Assembly (NCBI GenBank): GCA_945905915.1
Contig: CAMDQL010000036.1
Coordinates: 1 to 16,392, forward strand
Source: Flavobacterium psychrophilum
Lineage (GTDB): Bacteria; Bacteroidota; Bacteroidia; Flavobacteriales; Flavobacteriaceae
Length of the DNA stretch: 16,392 bases
Reading direction: 5' to 3'
Both the position numbers and the translations under genes were made by a program. The notes beneath the pieces were generated by a model. That model had not been told where the DNA came from. It ran no database searches and saw only the letters and a program-made list of their open reading frames with translations. Of the stretch, positions 7,411 through 13,859 are shown piece after piece (the stretch's first letter is position 1; each line of letters opens with the position of its first letter).

Positions 7411-8781
7411 ATGGCACAAAAACCAAGCATACCAAAAGGAACTCGTGATTTTTCGCCTGCAGAGGTAGCGAAACGTAATTATATTTTCAGTACGATAAAA
7501 ACCAATTTTGAAAAATTTGGCTTTCAACCTATTGAAACACCTTCGTTTGAAAATTCCGAAACCTTGATGGGAAAATATGGTGAAGAAGGCGATCGTTTGA
7601 TTTTTAAGATTTTGAATTCAGGTGATTATTTAGATAAAGTTACACAGGAAGAATTACAAACTATAAACTACAAACAATTAACCGGTAAAATTTCCGAAAA
7701 AGCTCTTCGTTATGATTTAACCGTTCCGTTTGCGCGTTATGTGGTGCAACACCAAAACGACATTGAATTTCCGTTTAAGCGTTACCAAATTCAACCAGTT
7801 TGGCGTGCCGATCGACCTCAAAAAGGACGATTTAGAGAGTTTTATCAGTGCGATGCCGATGTTGTGGGTTCCAATTCATTGTGGCAAGAAGTGGAGTTGG
7901 TACAATTATACGACTCGGTTTTTAGTCAGTTAGGATTAGGTGGCGTTACTATTAAAATTAACAATCGTAAAATATTATCTGGAATTGCTGAGGTTATCGG
8001 TGCTTCGGATAAATTGATTGATTTTACGGTCGCTTTAGATAAATTGGACAAAATAGGTGAAGATGGTGTGAAAAAAGAAATGCTTGAAAAAGGCATTTCG
8101 GAATCGGCTATCGAGAAGGTTCAACCGTTGTTTCATTTCTCTGGAACAATCACCGAAAAAATAGAAAAATTAGCCAATTTGTTAGCCAATTCAGAAGAAG
8201 GAATGAAAGGTGTAAACGAGTTGCAATTTATTTGTGATAACGTATCGACTTTAGGTTTGCAAACCGCTTTCTTTGATTTAGATGTAACGTTAGCACGTGG
8301 ATTGAATTATTACACAGGTGCCATTTTTGAAGTTGCAGCGCCAAAAGGTGTTGCCATGGGTTCGATAGGCGGCGGCGGTCGATATGATGATTTAACGGGA
8401 ATTTTCGGATTGAAAAACATGTCTGGTGTAGGAATTTCGTTTGGTTTAGACCGAATTGCTTTGGTAATGGAAGAAGTTGGTTTATTTCCAGCAACAGTTT
8501 TAGCTACATCAAAAGCGTTATTCTTAAACTTTGGCGATAAAGAAGCATTGTATGCAATGAAAGCCATCGGAAAATTACGTCAAAAAGGAATCAAAGTGGA
8601 ATTATATCCTGATAAATCCAAAATCGACAAACAATTCAAACACGCTGATCGAAGAGGAATACCTTTTGCTGTTATTGTAGGTGAATCGGAAATTGAACGT
8701 GAAGAATTTGGATTGAAAAATTTAGCTACGGGCGAACAAAAAAAAGTGGATTTCGAAACTTTAGTTACTTTATTGCAATAA
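7411..8781 (+). CDS. hisS: Histidine--tRNA ligase (HisRS)
   Basis: Class II aminoacyl-tRNA synthetase that charges tRNA-His in the cytoplasm. The 456-residue length is usual for Bacteroidota. The N-terminus [16 protein letters not shown] matches the family start. Motif 2 is the [20 protein letters not shown] region (about 128-147). The histidine-binding signature [15 protein letters not shown] lies near 294-308. Motif 3 comprises GGGGRYDDL (about 322-330) and [13 protein letters not shown] (about 341-353). The C-terminal anticodon-binding domain runs from about 365 to the end ([33 protein letters not shown]). It is monocistronic, diverges from the permease gene and converges on dus. I could not identify a clear promoter. 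Confidence 0.98.
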   Translation: MAQKPSIPKGTRDFSPAEVAKRNYIFSTIKTNFEKFGFQPIETPSFENSETLMGKYGEEGDRLIFKILNSGDYLDKVTQEELQTINYKQLTGKISEKALRYDLTVPFARYVVQHQNDIEFPFKRYQIQPVWRADRPQKGRFREFYQCDADVVGSNSLWQEVELVQLYDSVFSQLGLGGVTIKINNRKILSGIAEVIGASDKLIDFTVALDKLDKIGEDGVKKEMLEKGISESAIEKVQPLFHFSGTITEKIEKLANLLANSEEGMKGVNELQFICDNVSTLGLQTAFFDLDVTLARGLNYYTGAIFEVAAPKGVAMGSIGGGGRYDDLTGIFGLKNMSGVGISFGLDRIALVMEEVGLFPATVLATSKALFLNFGDKEALYAMKAIGKLRQKGIKVELYPDKSKIDKQFKHADRRGIPFAVIVGESEIEREEFGLKNLATGEQKKVDFETLVTLLQ

Positions 8782-8823
8782 ATAATAACACAGATTTCAA
8801 GAATTAGCACAGATTTATTTGAT

Positions 8824-8941
8824 TTTTTTGCCGCGAAGACACGAAGGCACAAAGTTTAATTATTTTTCAAAGAAGTTTTTTGCCACGAAGACACAAAGTT
8901 TATTTTCAATTTCCCTTGGTGCCTTAGCGACTTTGTGGCAA
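8824..8941. repeat. Cluster of three GCCACGAAGACAC-type repeats
   Basis: The gap between convergent hisS and dus holds two direct copies, at 8824-8857 and 8876-8902. Each has TTTTTTGCC(G/A)CGAAGACAC and ends CACAAAGTTTA or ACAAAGTTTA. A third copy in inverse orientation lies at 8914-8941 (CCTTGGTGCC ... CTTTGTGGCAA). Copies two and three can pair through TTGCCAC and GTGGCAA. A fold here could help end both transcripts, but no clean hairpin plus T-run is present. Two CACAGATTT motifs at about 8790-8818 form a separate short repeat. Confidence 0.7.
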
Positions 8942-8958
8942 TTTTTCTTAGCTTCTTA

Positions 8959-9903
8959 TTATCCGTTTTTAAAAATTTCTTTCACAGCAATTTCATAATT
9001 CTTACTATTTCCTGCTTTTTTAATCTTTTTGAAGGTCTTTTGCGGATTTGAAAATGATTCTGAAAAGTATTCCCAAAAACCGAGCATTTTCATGCGAATA
9101 GGCGTAGGACCCGATAAATAAGCATCATATTCCTGATAAATAGTATCATGAAAGGCTTCAAAAATTTCCATTTTATTTTTCGGATATTCTGTCGTGTTGT
9201 TTTTGATCATCGAAGGCAAAAACGGATCGGCAATTAAACCTCTTCCAATCATCCAGTGGTCAATTGAAGGGAAGCGTTCTTGCATTATTCTAAATTTTTC
9301 AACTGAAGTAATATCGCCGTTGTAATAAATTTTCTGTTTGGAAGTATCTAAACATTTTTGAAACGAATCTAAATCGACACCACCTTTGTAGAGTTGTTTT
9401 CCAATGCGGGCATGAATGGCAATATTTTTAATAGGATATTGCTCTAAAATGGGGAAAACGTCTAAAATTTCGGTTGGATTTTCATAGCCCATACGCATTT
9501 TCATCGAAACAATAATATCAGTTTCAGTATGAACACGCTTTAAAATATGTTCGATTTGCGAAGTATTACTAATTAATCCAGAACCCATTCCACATTTTGC
9601 TACCATAGGATAGGGGCAACCTAAATTCCAATTTAATTCTTTGTAGCCCAGTTGTTGCACATATTTAGTAACGAATAAAAATTCTTCGGCATCATTAGTA
9701 ATGATTTGCGGAATTACTTCTAAAGTGGTATTATTTTCTGGTAGAATATCTCTTTCATACGAACCTTTGATTACTAATTTTCCATTGAGTTTGATGTAAG
9801 GCGAATAAAAGGTATCAATCCCTCCAAAATAGAGATGAAAGGCGTTTCTAAACCTAAAATCGGTAAATCCTTGTAAGGGAGATGAAAGTAAGGTGCTGCT
9901 CAT
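8959..9903 (-). CDS. dus: tRNA-dihydrouridine synthase family protein
   Basis: Flavin-dependent enzyme that reduces uridine to dihydrouridine in the D-loop of tRNAs with NADPH. The TIM-barrel Dus fold is visible in order: SSPLQGFTDFRFR (about 7-19, FMN-binding loop), NWNLGCPYPM (91-100), the catalytic Cys104 in VAKCGMGSGL, SMKMRMG with Lys135, IAIHARIGKQLYKGG (161-175), YYNGDI (near 193) and MIGRGLIADPFL (near 218). The 314 residues are nearer to the DusC-like size than to DusA or DusB. The C-terminal helical domain is short. The specific tRNA position modified cannot be assigned. The gene converges on hisS and starts 39 bp from the CIA30 gene, which lies upstream in the same direction. Confidence 0.93.
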   Translation of the reverse strand: MSSTLLSSPLQGFTDFRFRNAFHLYFGGIDTFYSPYIKLNGKLVIKGSYERDILPENNTTLEVIPQIITNDAEEFLFVTKYVQQLGYKELNWNLGCPYPMVAKCGMGSGLISNTSQIEHILKRVHTETDIIVSMKMRMGYENPTEILDVFPILEQYPIKNIAIHARIGKQLYKGGVDLDSFQKCLDTSKQKIYYNGDITSVEKFRIMQERFPSIDHWMIGRGLIADPFLPSMIKNNTTEYPKNKMEIFEAFHDTIYQEYDAYLSGPTPIRMKMLGFWEYFSESFSNPQKTFKKIKKAGNSKNYEIAVKEIFKNG

Positions 9904-9942
9904 GCGGCAAAGGTAGTATAAAAATAGAACTGTAATTTTGAT

Positions 9943-10476
9943 TTATTTTACCAGCTCAATTGTATCTATTTTTAGTTCAAACGATTCATTCTTTTTATTT
10001 CCAACTAAAAAAACAATTTCTTCTAAAAAGTCACCTTTAAAATTGGGTAAATTTAAGGTTTGACCTCTAAAGGAAGGGTACAAATCACTCCATTTTAAGA
10101 TTATTGTTTCCCATTCACCTGATGTTTTAAAAGTATTTATATAAGAATAATAGGAATTTGCATTGTCTTTTATTCTGAATTGATAGTTTTTTCCATCACC
10201 TTTCAATCGAATACTCACCTTAGAAAATTTGCTAATATCTTTGGTTTTCATTTGATGACTAACCGATGAAAACCCGCCATAATTTTCGGTAGAAACAGAG
10301 CCAAAGAAAACACCATTTCCATTTTCATCGATTTTGAATTTGCCTTTTGATAGCCCTCCCATTACACCATCATCAATAATTTTCCACTCACTAGAGTTGG
10401 TTTTCTTATTAAAATCAAATAAAAGTGAGTCATTCATAAGTATTGGGAAAAGAAAAAGTAAAAGTATCGTTTTCAT
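9943..10476 (-). CDS. Exported CIA30-domain protein
   Basis: Small protein of 177 residues with a CIA30 domain, named after the complex I assembly factor NDUFAF1 and found in bacteria as a carbohydrate-binding-like beta-sandwich. The bacterial role is not established. The reading frame continues upstream, but I chose the ATG at 10476 because it yields MKTILLLFLFPILMN, a plausible signal peptide. The longer start at 10575 would run through the terminator at 10558-10587. CIA30 features are LFDFNKKTNSSEWKIIDDGVM, GGLSKG, FFGSVSTENYGGFSSV, the central SIRLKGDGKNYQFRIKD and WETIILKWSDLYPSFRG. The product is likely periplasmic or outer-membrane-associated. It may be cotranscribed with dus, 39 bp downstream. 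Confidence 0.85.
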   Translation of the reverse strand: MKTILLLFLFPILMNDSLLFDFNKKTNSSEWKIIDDGVMGGLSKGKFKIDENGNGVFFGSVSTENYGGFSSVSHQMKTKDISKFSKVSIRLKGDGKNYQFRIKDNANSYYSYINTFKTSGEWETIILKWSDLYPSFRGQTLNLPNFKGDFLEEIVFLVGNKKNESFELKIDTIELVK

Positions 10477-10557
10477 TGTATTTTTTATTAAATGTACTAA
10501 ATAAAAAGATTGATTTGAAAATTTTAACGATTTGTAGTAACTTGAAATGATTTTCAT

Positions 10558-10587
10558 AAAAAAACGGATTAGCAATACTAATCCGTT
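10558..10587 (-). terminator. Intrinsic terminator of the former tRNA gene
   Basis: A perfect 10-bp stem AACGGATTAG / CTAATCCGTT (10563-10572 and 10578-10587) with a 5-nt loop. Read on the minus strand it is followed by seven T residues. It lies 25 bp after the 3' end of the truncated tRNA and in the same direction, so it should be the original terminator of that tRNA transcript. This supports the view that the left side of the junction is native chromosome. Confidence 0.88.
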
Positions 10588-10612
10588 GATTGTTAAAAGC
10601 TTAATTTTTTTG

Positions 10613-10654
10613 TAGCGAGGACGGGAGTTGAACCCGTGACCTCAGGGTTATGAA
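10613..10654 (-). pseudogene. 3' half of tRNA (anticodon CAT, Met-like): island attachment site
   Basis: Read on the minus strand, the segment is the last 42 bases of a tRNA. It has an anticodon loop TTCATAA, the 3' anticodon stem CCCTG, the variable loop AGGTC, the T arm ACGGG-TTCAACT-CCCGT (perfect pairing), the acceptor 3' strand CCTCGCT and the discriminator A. The sequence upstream of the anticodon loop cannot pair as an anticodon stem, and no D arm or 5' acceptor strand is present. The gene is thus cut in the anticodon loop. That is the classic crossover region of tyrosine recombinases that use tRNA genes. CAT could be elongator Met, initiator Met or lysidine-type Ile. The intact tRNA should lie at the island's other end, outside the window. 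Confidence 0.88.
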
Positions 10655-10671
10655 AATATCTTTAATATTTT
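10653..10671. repeat. AT-rich inverted repeat at the island junction
   Basis: AAAATAT and ATATTTT (7 bp, 5-nt loop) begin at the exact edge of the tRNA homology. A dyad touching the crossover region could be a recombinase core-site feature or coincidence in AT-rich sequence. Confidence 0.4.
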
Positions 10672-10681
10672 TTAGAGTCGT

Positions 10682-10706
10682 AAACCCCTTTAAAATATAG
10701 GGGTTT
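10682..10706. repeat. AAACCCCT / AGGGGTTT hairpin next to the attachment site
   Basis: A perfect 8-bp stem (10682-10689 and 10699-10706) with a 9-nt AT loop, 28 bp inside the island end. It contains the only G/C-rich run of this gap. There is no T-run on either strand, so a terminator is less likely than a protein-binding or recombination site. The small reading frame at 10690-10764 ends within its loop. Confidence 0.5.
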
Positions 10707-10764
10707 GAAAATCTCTAACTAAAAAATCTATCATTTCCTCACTTAAATTCCTCACTTGAAGCAT
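10690..10764 (-). CDS. Possible 24-residue ORF or gene remnant near the island end
   Basis: A 24-codon frame, MLQVRNLSEEMIDFLVRDFQ then four more residues, runs toward the tRNA fragment. The frame stays open upstream of the ATG for another 20 or so codons. It might be the eroded 3' end of a gene once placed at the island edge, where an integrase gene often lies. However, no recombinase motif is recognisable, and chance is quite possible at this length. Apart from this and the repeats listed separately, I see no gene in 10588-10847. Confidence 0.2.
   Translation of the reverse strand: MLQVRNLSEEMIDFLVRDFQTPIF
10735..10757. repeat. Two direct repeats TTCCTCACTT, 13-bp period
   Basis: Identical 10-mers at 10735-10744 and 10748-10757, about 80 bp from the tRNA junction. 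Short direct repeats at this distance from a core site resemble the arm-type sites bound by the N-terminal domain of tyrosine integrases. The role is inferred from position only. Confidence 0.45.
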
Positions 10765-10847
10765 CTGTAGATTTATGTGAAAATGAGTGTTGATAACGAA
10801 GGTAATAGGTTGGTTAATGAATTAAAATTCGTTATAAATCTTATTAA

Positions 10848-11660
10848 TTACATTGAGATTAATTCACTTTTAATATTCTCTAGCATTTCATCTACTTTTT
10901 CAAATCTATGGACAGTATCGTAATAAAACTGCTTATTAGGAACTTTATTTTCTTTTAAGTATTCAAGCATTTCATCAAAGCCTAACAATTCATCATAATT
11001 AGCAAGGTGAAAGGTCAAATGATTTCCTTTGTAGTGTTTTAATTCTTCTTTACATTTCTTCTCAAAACTGGCTAAATAATTCAGATATGCCTCGGTAAAA
11101 ATCCAATTTTCTTCTGTTTTGAGATTCTTTTTATGTTGATTAATCTCTTTTTTCAAGGATATACTTGGTGACCAACTTGGGTTTATGGCATGTACTTTTA
11201 TTTGGTCCGTTTGATTCATAGCTCGAACATAGTTAGCATAAAACCCACCTAGAGAAGTTCCCATTACAATGATGTTTCCATAATGTTCTTGAATGATGCT
11301 GCCTATTTGTTTTATAGCTTCGTTGGGATTGTAATTCAATTGTGGTGCAATCAAATCAATGCGGTCAGATAAATGGTTGTCGATTAGCCATTGATTGATT
11401 ATGGCCAGTTTGTTTTCGGGTGCGCTATTGAAACCATGAAACAATAAAATAGTGGTTTTATACTCATAATTTGGAACAAGAAATTCATAAGGTATACCCA
11501 TGTTTTGATTGTTATACTGCACTACTATGCCCTTGATGGGATGGATTAGATTTTTGGTGTCAGGAATTTGTTCGAGTATTGTTCCTACTGGTATATCCAA
11601 AGTCGACCAAAGGTTTTGTTTGGCTGAGATGGATTTAATGGTTTTGAATTGTTTTGGCAT
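10848..11660 (-). CDS. YqiA-like alpha/beta hydrolase (UPF0227 esterase family)
   Basis: Probable cytoplasmic serine esterase of 270 residues. The alpha/beta-hydrolase part starts near residue 68: the oxyanion-side motif FHGFNSAP (74-81), the nucleophile elbow GTSLGG with Ser136, an acid in DELLGFDE (Asp223 likely) and His251 in VHRF. These match the YqiA/UPF0227 family, which normally has about 190 residues. The extra 65-70 residues at the N-terminus (MPKQFKTIKSISAKQNLWST and onward) are small, strand-rich and unassigned. No signal peptide or membrane segment is present. It is the first cargo gene of the island and is transcribed toward the attachment site, divergently from the operon at 11821. 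Substrate unknown. Confidence 0.82.
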   Translation of the reverse strand: MPKQFKTIKSISAKQNLWSTLDIPVGTILEQIPDTKNLIHPIKGIVVQYNNQNMGIPYEFLVPNYEYKTTILLFHGFNSAPENKLAIINQWLIDNHLSDRIDLIAPQLNYNPNEAIKQIGSIIQEHYGNIIVMGTSLGGFYANYVRAMNQTDQIKVHAINPSWSPSISLKKEINQHKKNLKTEENWIFTEAYLNYLASFEKKCKEELKHYKGNHLTFHLANYDELLGFDEMLEYLKENKVPNKQFYYDTVHRFEKVDEMLENIKSELISM

Positions 11661-11820
11661 AGATAATTTTTACTAAAAACTAAATTATAAAAGTTACTTA
11701 ATATTTTTATATATTTGGTGTTAACAAGCTAATTATAAACTATTCATCAAGAAATACATTCTTCATTGAGGTTATATTTTTTTGTAAATTACCAAAATTT
11801 TAACACAAATACAATTTTAT
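11661..11820. promoter_or_regulatory. Divergent promoter region of the island cargo
   Basis: This 160-bp AT-rich gap must hold the promoters for the hydrolase gene (minus) and for the plus-strand operon. TATATTTG at 11710-11717 fits the flavobacterial -7 consensus TAnnTTTG on the plus strand. No TTG lies at the proper distance upstream, so it is a weak candidate. Confidence 0.3.
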
Positions 11821-12408
11821 ATGGGAATCCTAATTAAAATAATTGTAGACATCATCATGGGGCCATTTTTATGGTTAAGTGCAAGAAAACTTAGTAAAAA
11901 TCCTGAATGGAGAGATACACAAGCAAAAATTAAAGAATTAACTAAAAAAGCTGAGGATTTGGGTGTTAAAGCAGATAAGGCTCATGCTGAATATGATAAA
12001 TTTATGGCAGTCAAAGAAGCCAAAGCAGCTGAAAATAAATCATCAATTGGAGCACCAAAAATTTCTAATAGATATGCTGCCACAAAGCTTAAAGCCTTAA
12101 ATGCATCCAAATCAGATTATTATAATAAAAATATTAAGTTGTGTGGTTATTTAAGCATTAGTACCCATTACTATAATGGCTATGATAATGCTGATGACAC
12201 TCACTATTCATTTATTCTAACAGATAAGAATGGATATACGGCACAAGTATATTTTAAAAAGGGTATAAGTAAAACCTTATTTAATAAATTAATTAAAACT
12301 GATGATTTGTTAGTCAATATTGATGCAATACCCGATAAAACCAAGAATAAAGACAATCATGATGACATTTTATTAGAAGGCATCAAATATGAAATTCTTT
12401 CATTATAA
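11821..12408 (+). CDS. Membrane-anchored coiled-coil protein with OB-fold-like domain
   Basis: Unrecognised protein of 195 residues. A hydrophobic N-terminal helix (MGILIKIIVDIIMGPFLWLS, about 1-20) probably anchors it to the inner membrane. A charged helical segment (about 25-75) contains SKNPEWRDTQAKIKELTKKA. The C-terminal part (about 95-195) has the strand pattern of an OB fold of the tRNA-anticodon-like type: IKLCGYLSIS, THYSFILTDKNGYTAQVYF, LLVNIDAIP and ILLEGIKYEIL. That suggests nucleic-acid or oligosaccharide binding, at moderate confidence. It is the first gene of a four-gene operon, nine bases before the next gene, and shares a PEW helix motif with it. No homologue of known function comes to mind. 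Confidence 0.75.
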   Translation: MGILIKIIVDIIMGPFLWLSARKLSKNPEWRDTQAKIKELTKKAEDLGVKADKAHAEYDKFMAVKEAKAAENKSSIGAPKISNRYAATKLKALNASKSDYYNKNIKLCGYLSISTHYYNGYDNADDTHYSFILTDKNGYTAQVYFKKGISKTLFNKLIKTDDLLVNIDAIPDKTKNKDNHDDILLEGIKYEILSL

Positions 12409-12417
12409 AATAAAGCT

Positions 12418-13122
12418 ATGGTAACCTGTAAAAAATGTGACATTAAATTCAACGGAACGAATTGTCCAGTATGTGGCAAAAAGGCAACAAGCTCTGGCGG
12501 TGGCATCCTAGAAGGAATATTGCTAGTAGCCGCTATTATATTTGCAATACTGGTTGTGGCTTCCACAGGTGGTGTTTTTGCTTTTGTAATCTATATTTTG
12601 CTTCACAAGTCAATAAATGAAAAATACAAATTGCTATTAGCAAATACTTGTTTGGTTCTTGGTCTTTTTATAGGAACCGCAATATTCAAGTATACTGATA
12701 AATTACCTGTTGAATATGAAACTTATAAAGTTATTGGAATTGGATTGCTAATTCTTATGGGTTATTATTCCTATAAATTCATGTATAAATCTGCTTTGGA
12801 TAATTCTAAAGGATTGTTTGATAATGTGGAATATGTATTTACTACCAAGAGTTTTATTTTCAGAAACCTAAATAAGGACATTGACAATCTAAAGAACTCT
12901 CCAGAATGGAAACAAAACATTCGTAAACTCAATGAGACAAGAGTTGAAATGGAAAAATATCTTGACAAAAATGAGGCTCGATTAGCACAATTAGACGAAT
13001 GGGAAAAGAATCCTGAAAAATATGGTTTAAGACCAAGTGCAATTAAAGCTATGCGTGATGCTGCTATCTCAGGCAGGAAATATACTAATCATGCATTAGG
13101 CAATAAAGATGAAACGGATTAA
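12418..13122 (+). CDS. Zinc-ribbon multi-pass membrane protein
   Basis: Unrecognised protein of 234 residues. An N-terminal zinc ribbon has Cys4, Cys7, Cys16 and Cys19 (CKKCDIKF ... CPVCGKK). About four hydrophobic helices follow (roughly 30-48, 50-63, 71-90 and 103-122). A cytoplasmic helical tail from about 145 includes NLKNSPEWKQNIRKLNETRV and a charged stretch to the end. The PEW-containing helix resembles that of the preceding protein, so the two may share a partner or assemble together. It lies 9 bp after the OB-fold gene and 2 bp before the glycosylase-like gene, so it is tightly operonic. Possible roles are a membrane sensor, an anchor or an effector pore; none can be chosen from sequence alone. 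Confidence 0.78.
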   Translation: MVTCKKCDIKFNGTNCPVCGKKATSSGGGILEGILLVAAIIFAILVVASTGGVFAFVIYILLHKSINEKYKLLLANTCLVLGLFIGTAIFKYTDKLPVEYETYKVIGIGLLILMGYYSYKFMYKSALDNSKGLFDNVEYVFTTKSFIFRNLNKDIDNLKNSPEWKQNIRKLNETRVEMEKYLDKNEARLAQLDEWEKNPEKYGLRPSAIKAMRDAAISGRKYTNHALGNKDETD

Positions 13123-13124
13123 TT

Positions 13125-13859
13125 ATGGAAGAAAAAATAAAAGAGCTTTACAAGTTTTTAGAGGAAAACAGACAATATAACAAACAAGTTCAAGAAGGAT
13201 TTATAAAGTCTTGTATTGCTATACATGGACTTACTACGGAACAAAAAGTATTGAATCTTTTATATGGTGTTGTTAATACACAGTCACAACCAAAAATGAA
13301 TGCTATTGGCGAATTCTTTAAAAAAATGTATCAAAAAGATTCTGATTTAACTTCATACAAAGGTTTTTTAAAAACTTTAAAAAAAGAATCAGTATCTTCG
13401 GATTCATTATTTGAATTAATGAAATCTCAAAATGGTTGGGGTTCAAAAACAGCTGCTTTATTTGTCAAATATATTTATATAATTCATAAAGATGATACAT
13501 TTGAAACCTCTAGAATCTGGACAGATTTTAGTATAAATGAAAATGAATTAAAACTTCCTGTTGATGCCGTAATTACACATATTTTTAAAAATAATTTTGT
13601 TAATCAAAGATACAAATCAGATTTTGATGGGATAAATGAAATTATTTTAAATCTTCCAAAATATAATAATCCTATTATTTGGGATGAATTATGGTTTTGG
13701 GGATTTATTACTCAAAAGATTGAAAACAATAAAAGAGTTTCAAATGAGTTCAATGAAAATAAATTTTGGTGTTTACCTTATGTAGAAAAAGATATATTTG
13801 AAATTGAGAAATTAGCTAACGAATTTTTCGGAATGATTAAACCAATAAAGAATGAGTAA
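13125..13859 (+). CDS. HhH-GPD-like protein (putative DNA glycosylase fold)
   Basis: Protein of 244 residues, mostly helical. Residues 104-115 (GWGSKTAALFVK) resemble the helix-hairpin-helix of HhH-GPD DNA glycosylases (usual form GxGxKTA). Residues 144-153 (LPVDAVITHI) resemble the segment around the catalytic aspartate (usual form xVDTHVxR), with Asp147 in that place. The spacing of about 40 residues is longer than the roughly 20 of classical members. No Fe-S cysteine cluster and no OGG-type catalytic lysine before the aspartate is evident. It could be an active base-excision enzyme for an unusual base, or a non-catalytic DNA binder. It starts 2 bp after the zinc-ribbon gene and overlaps the next gene by eight bases (ATGAGTAA), so the genes are coupled. 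Confidence 0.72.
   Translation: MEEKIKELYKFLEENRQYNKQVQEGFIKSCIAIHGLTTEQKVLNLLYGVVNTQSQPKMNAIGEFFKKMYQKDSDLTSYKGFLKTLKKESVSSDSLFELMKSQNGWGSKTAALFVKYIYIIHKDDTFETSRIWTDFSINENELKLPVDAVITHIFKNNFVNQRYKSDFDGINEIILNLPKYNNPIIWDELWFWGFITQKIENNKRVSNEFNENKFWCLPYVEKDIFEIEKLANEFFGMIKPIKNE

Noticed and set aside
7170..7430. 86-codon minus-strand frame spanning the permease/hisS gap
   Set aside because: It is a chance frame through the 28-bp inverted repeat and the hisS start. The product has no family features and the frame overlaps the region that must hold the hisS promoter.
10477..10575. Longer N-terminus for the CIA30 protein
   Set aside because: It would put the start inside the tRNA terminator hairpin and bury the signal peptide that begins at 10476.
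10611..10720. A complete tRNA gene, perhaps with an intron
   Set aside because: No 5' anticodon strand, D arm or 5' acceptor strand can be found to the right of 10654 within a tRNA-like distance. The evidence fits a 3' fragment.
10793..10835. Inverted repeat ATAACGAA / TTCGTTAT downstream of the hydrolase gene as a terminator
   Set aside because: The 8-bp arms are 27 nt apart and no T-run follows on the minus strand; too weak.
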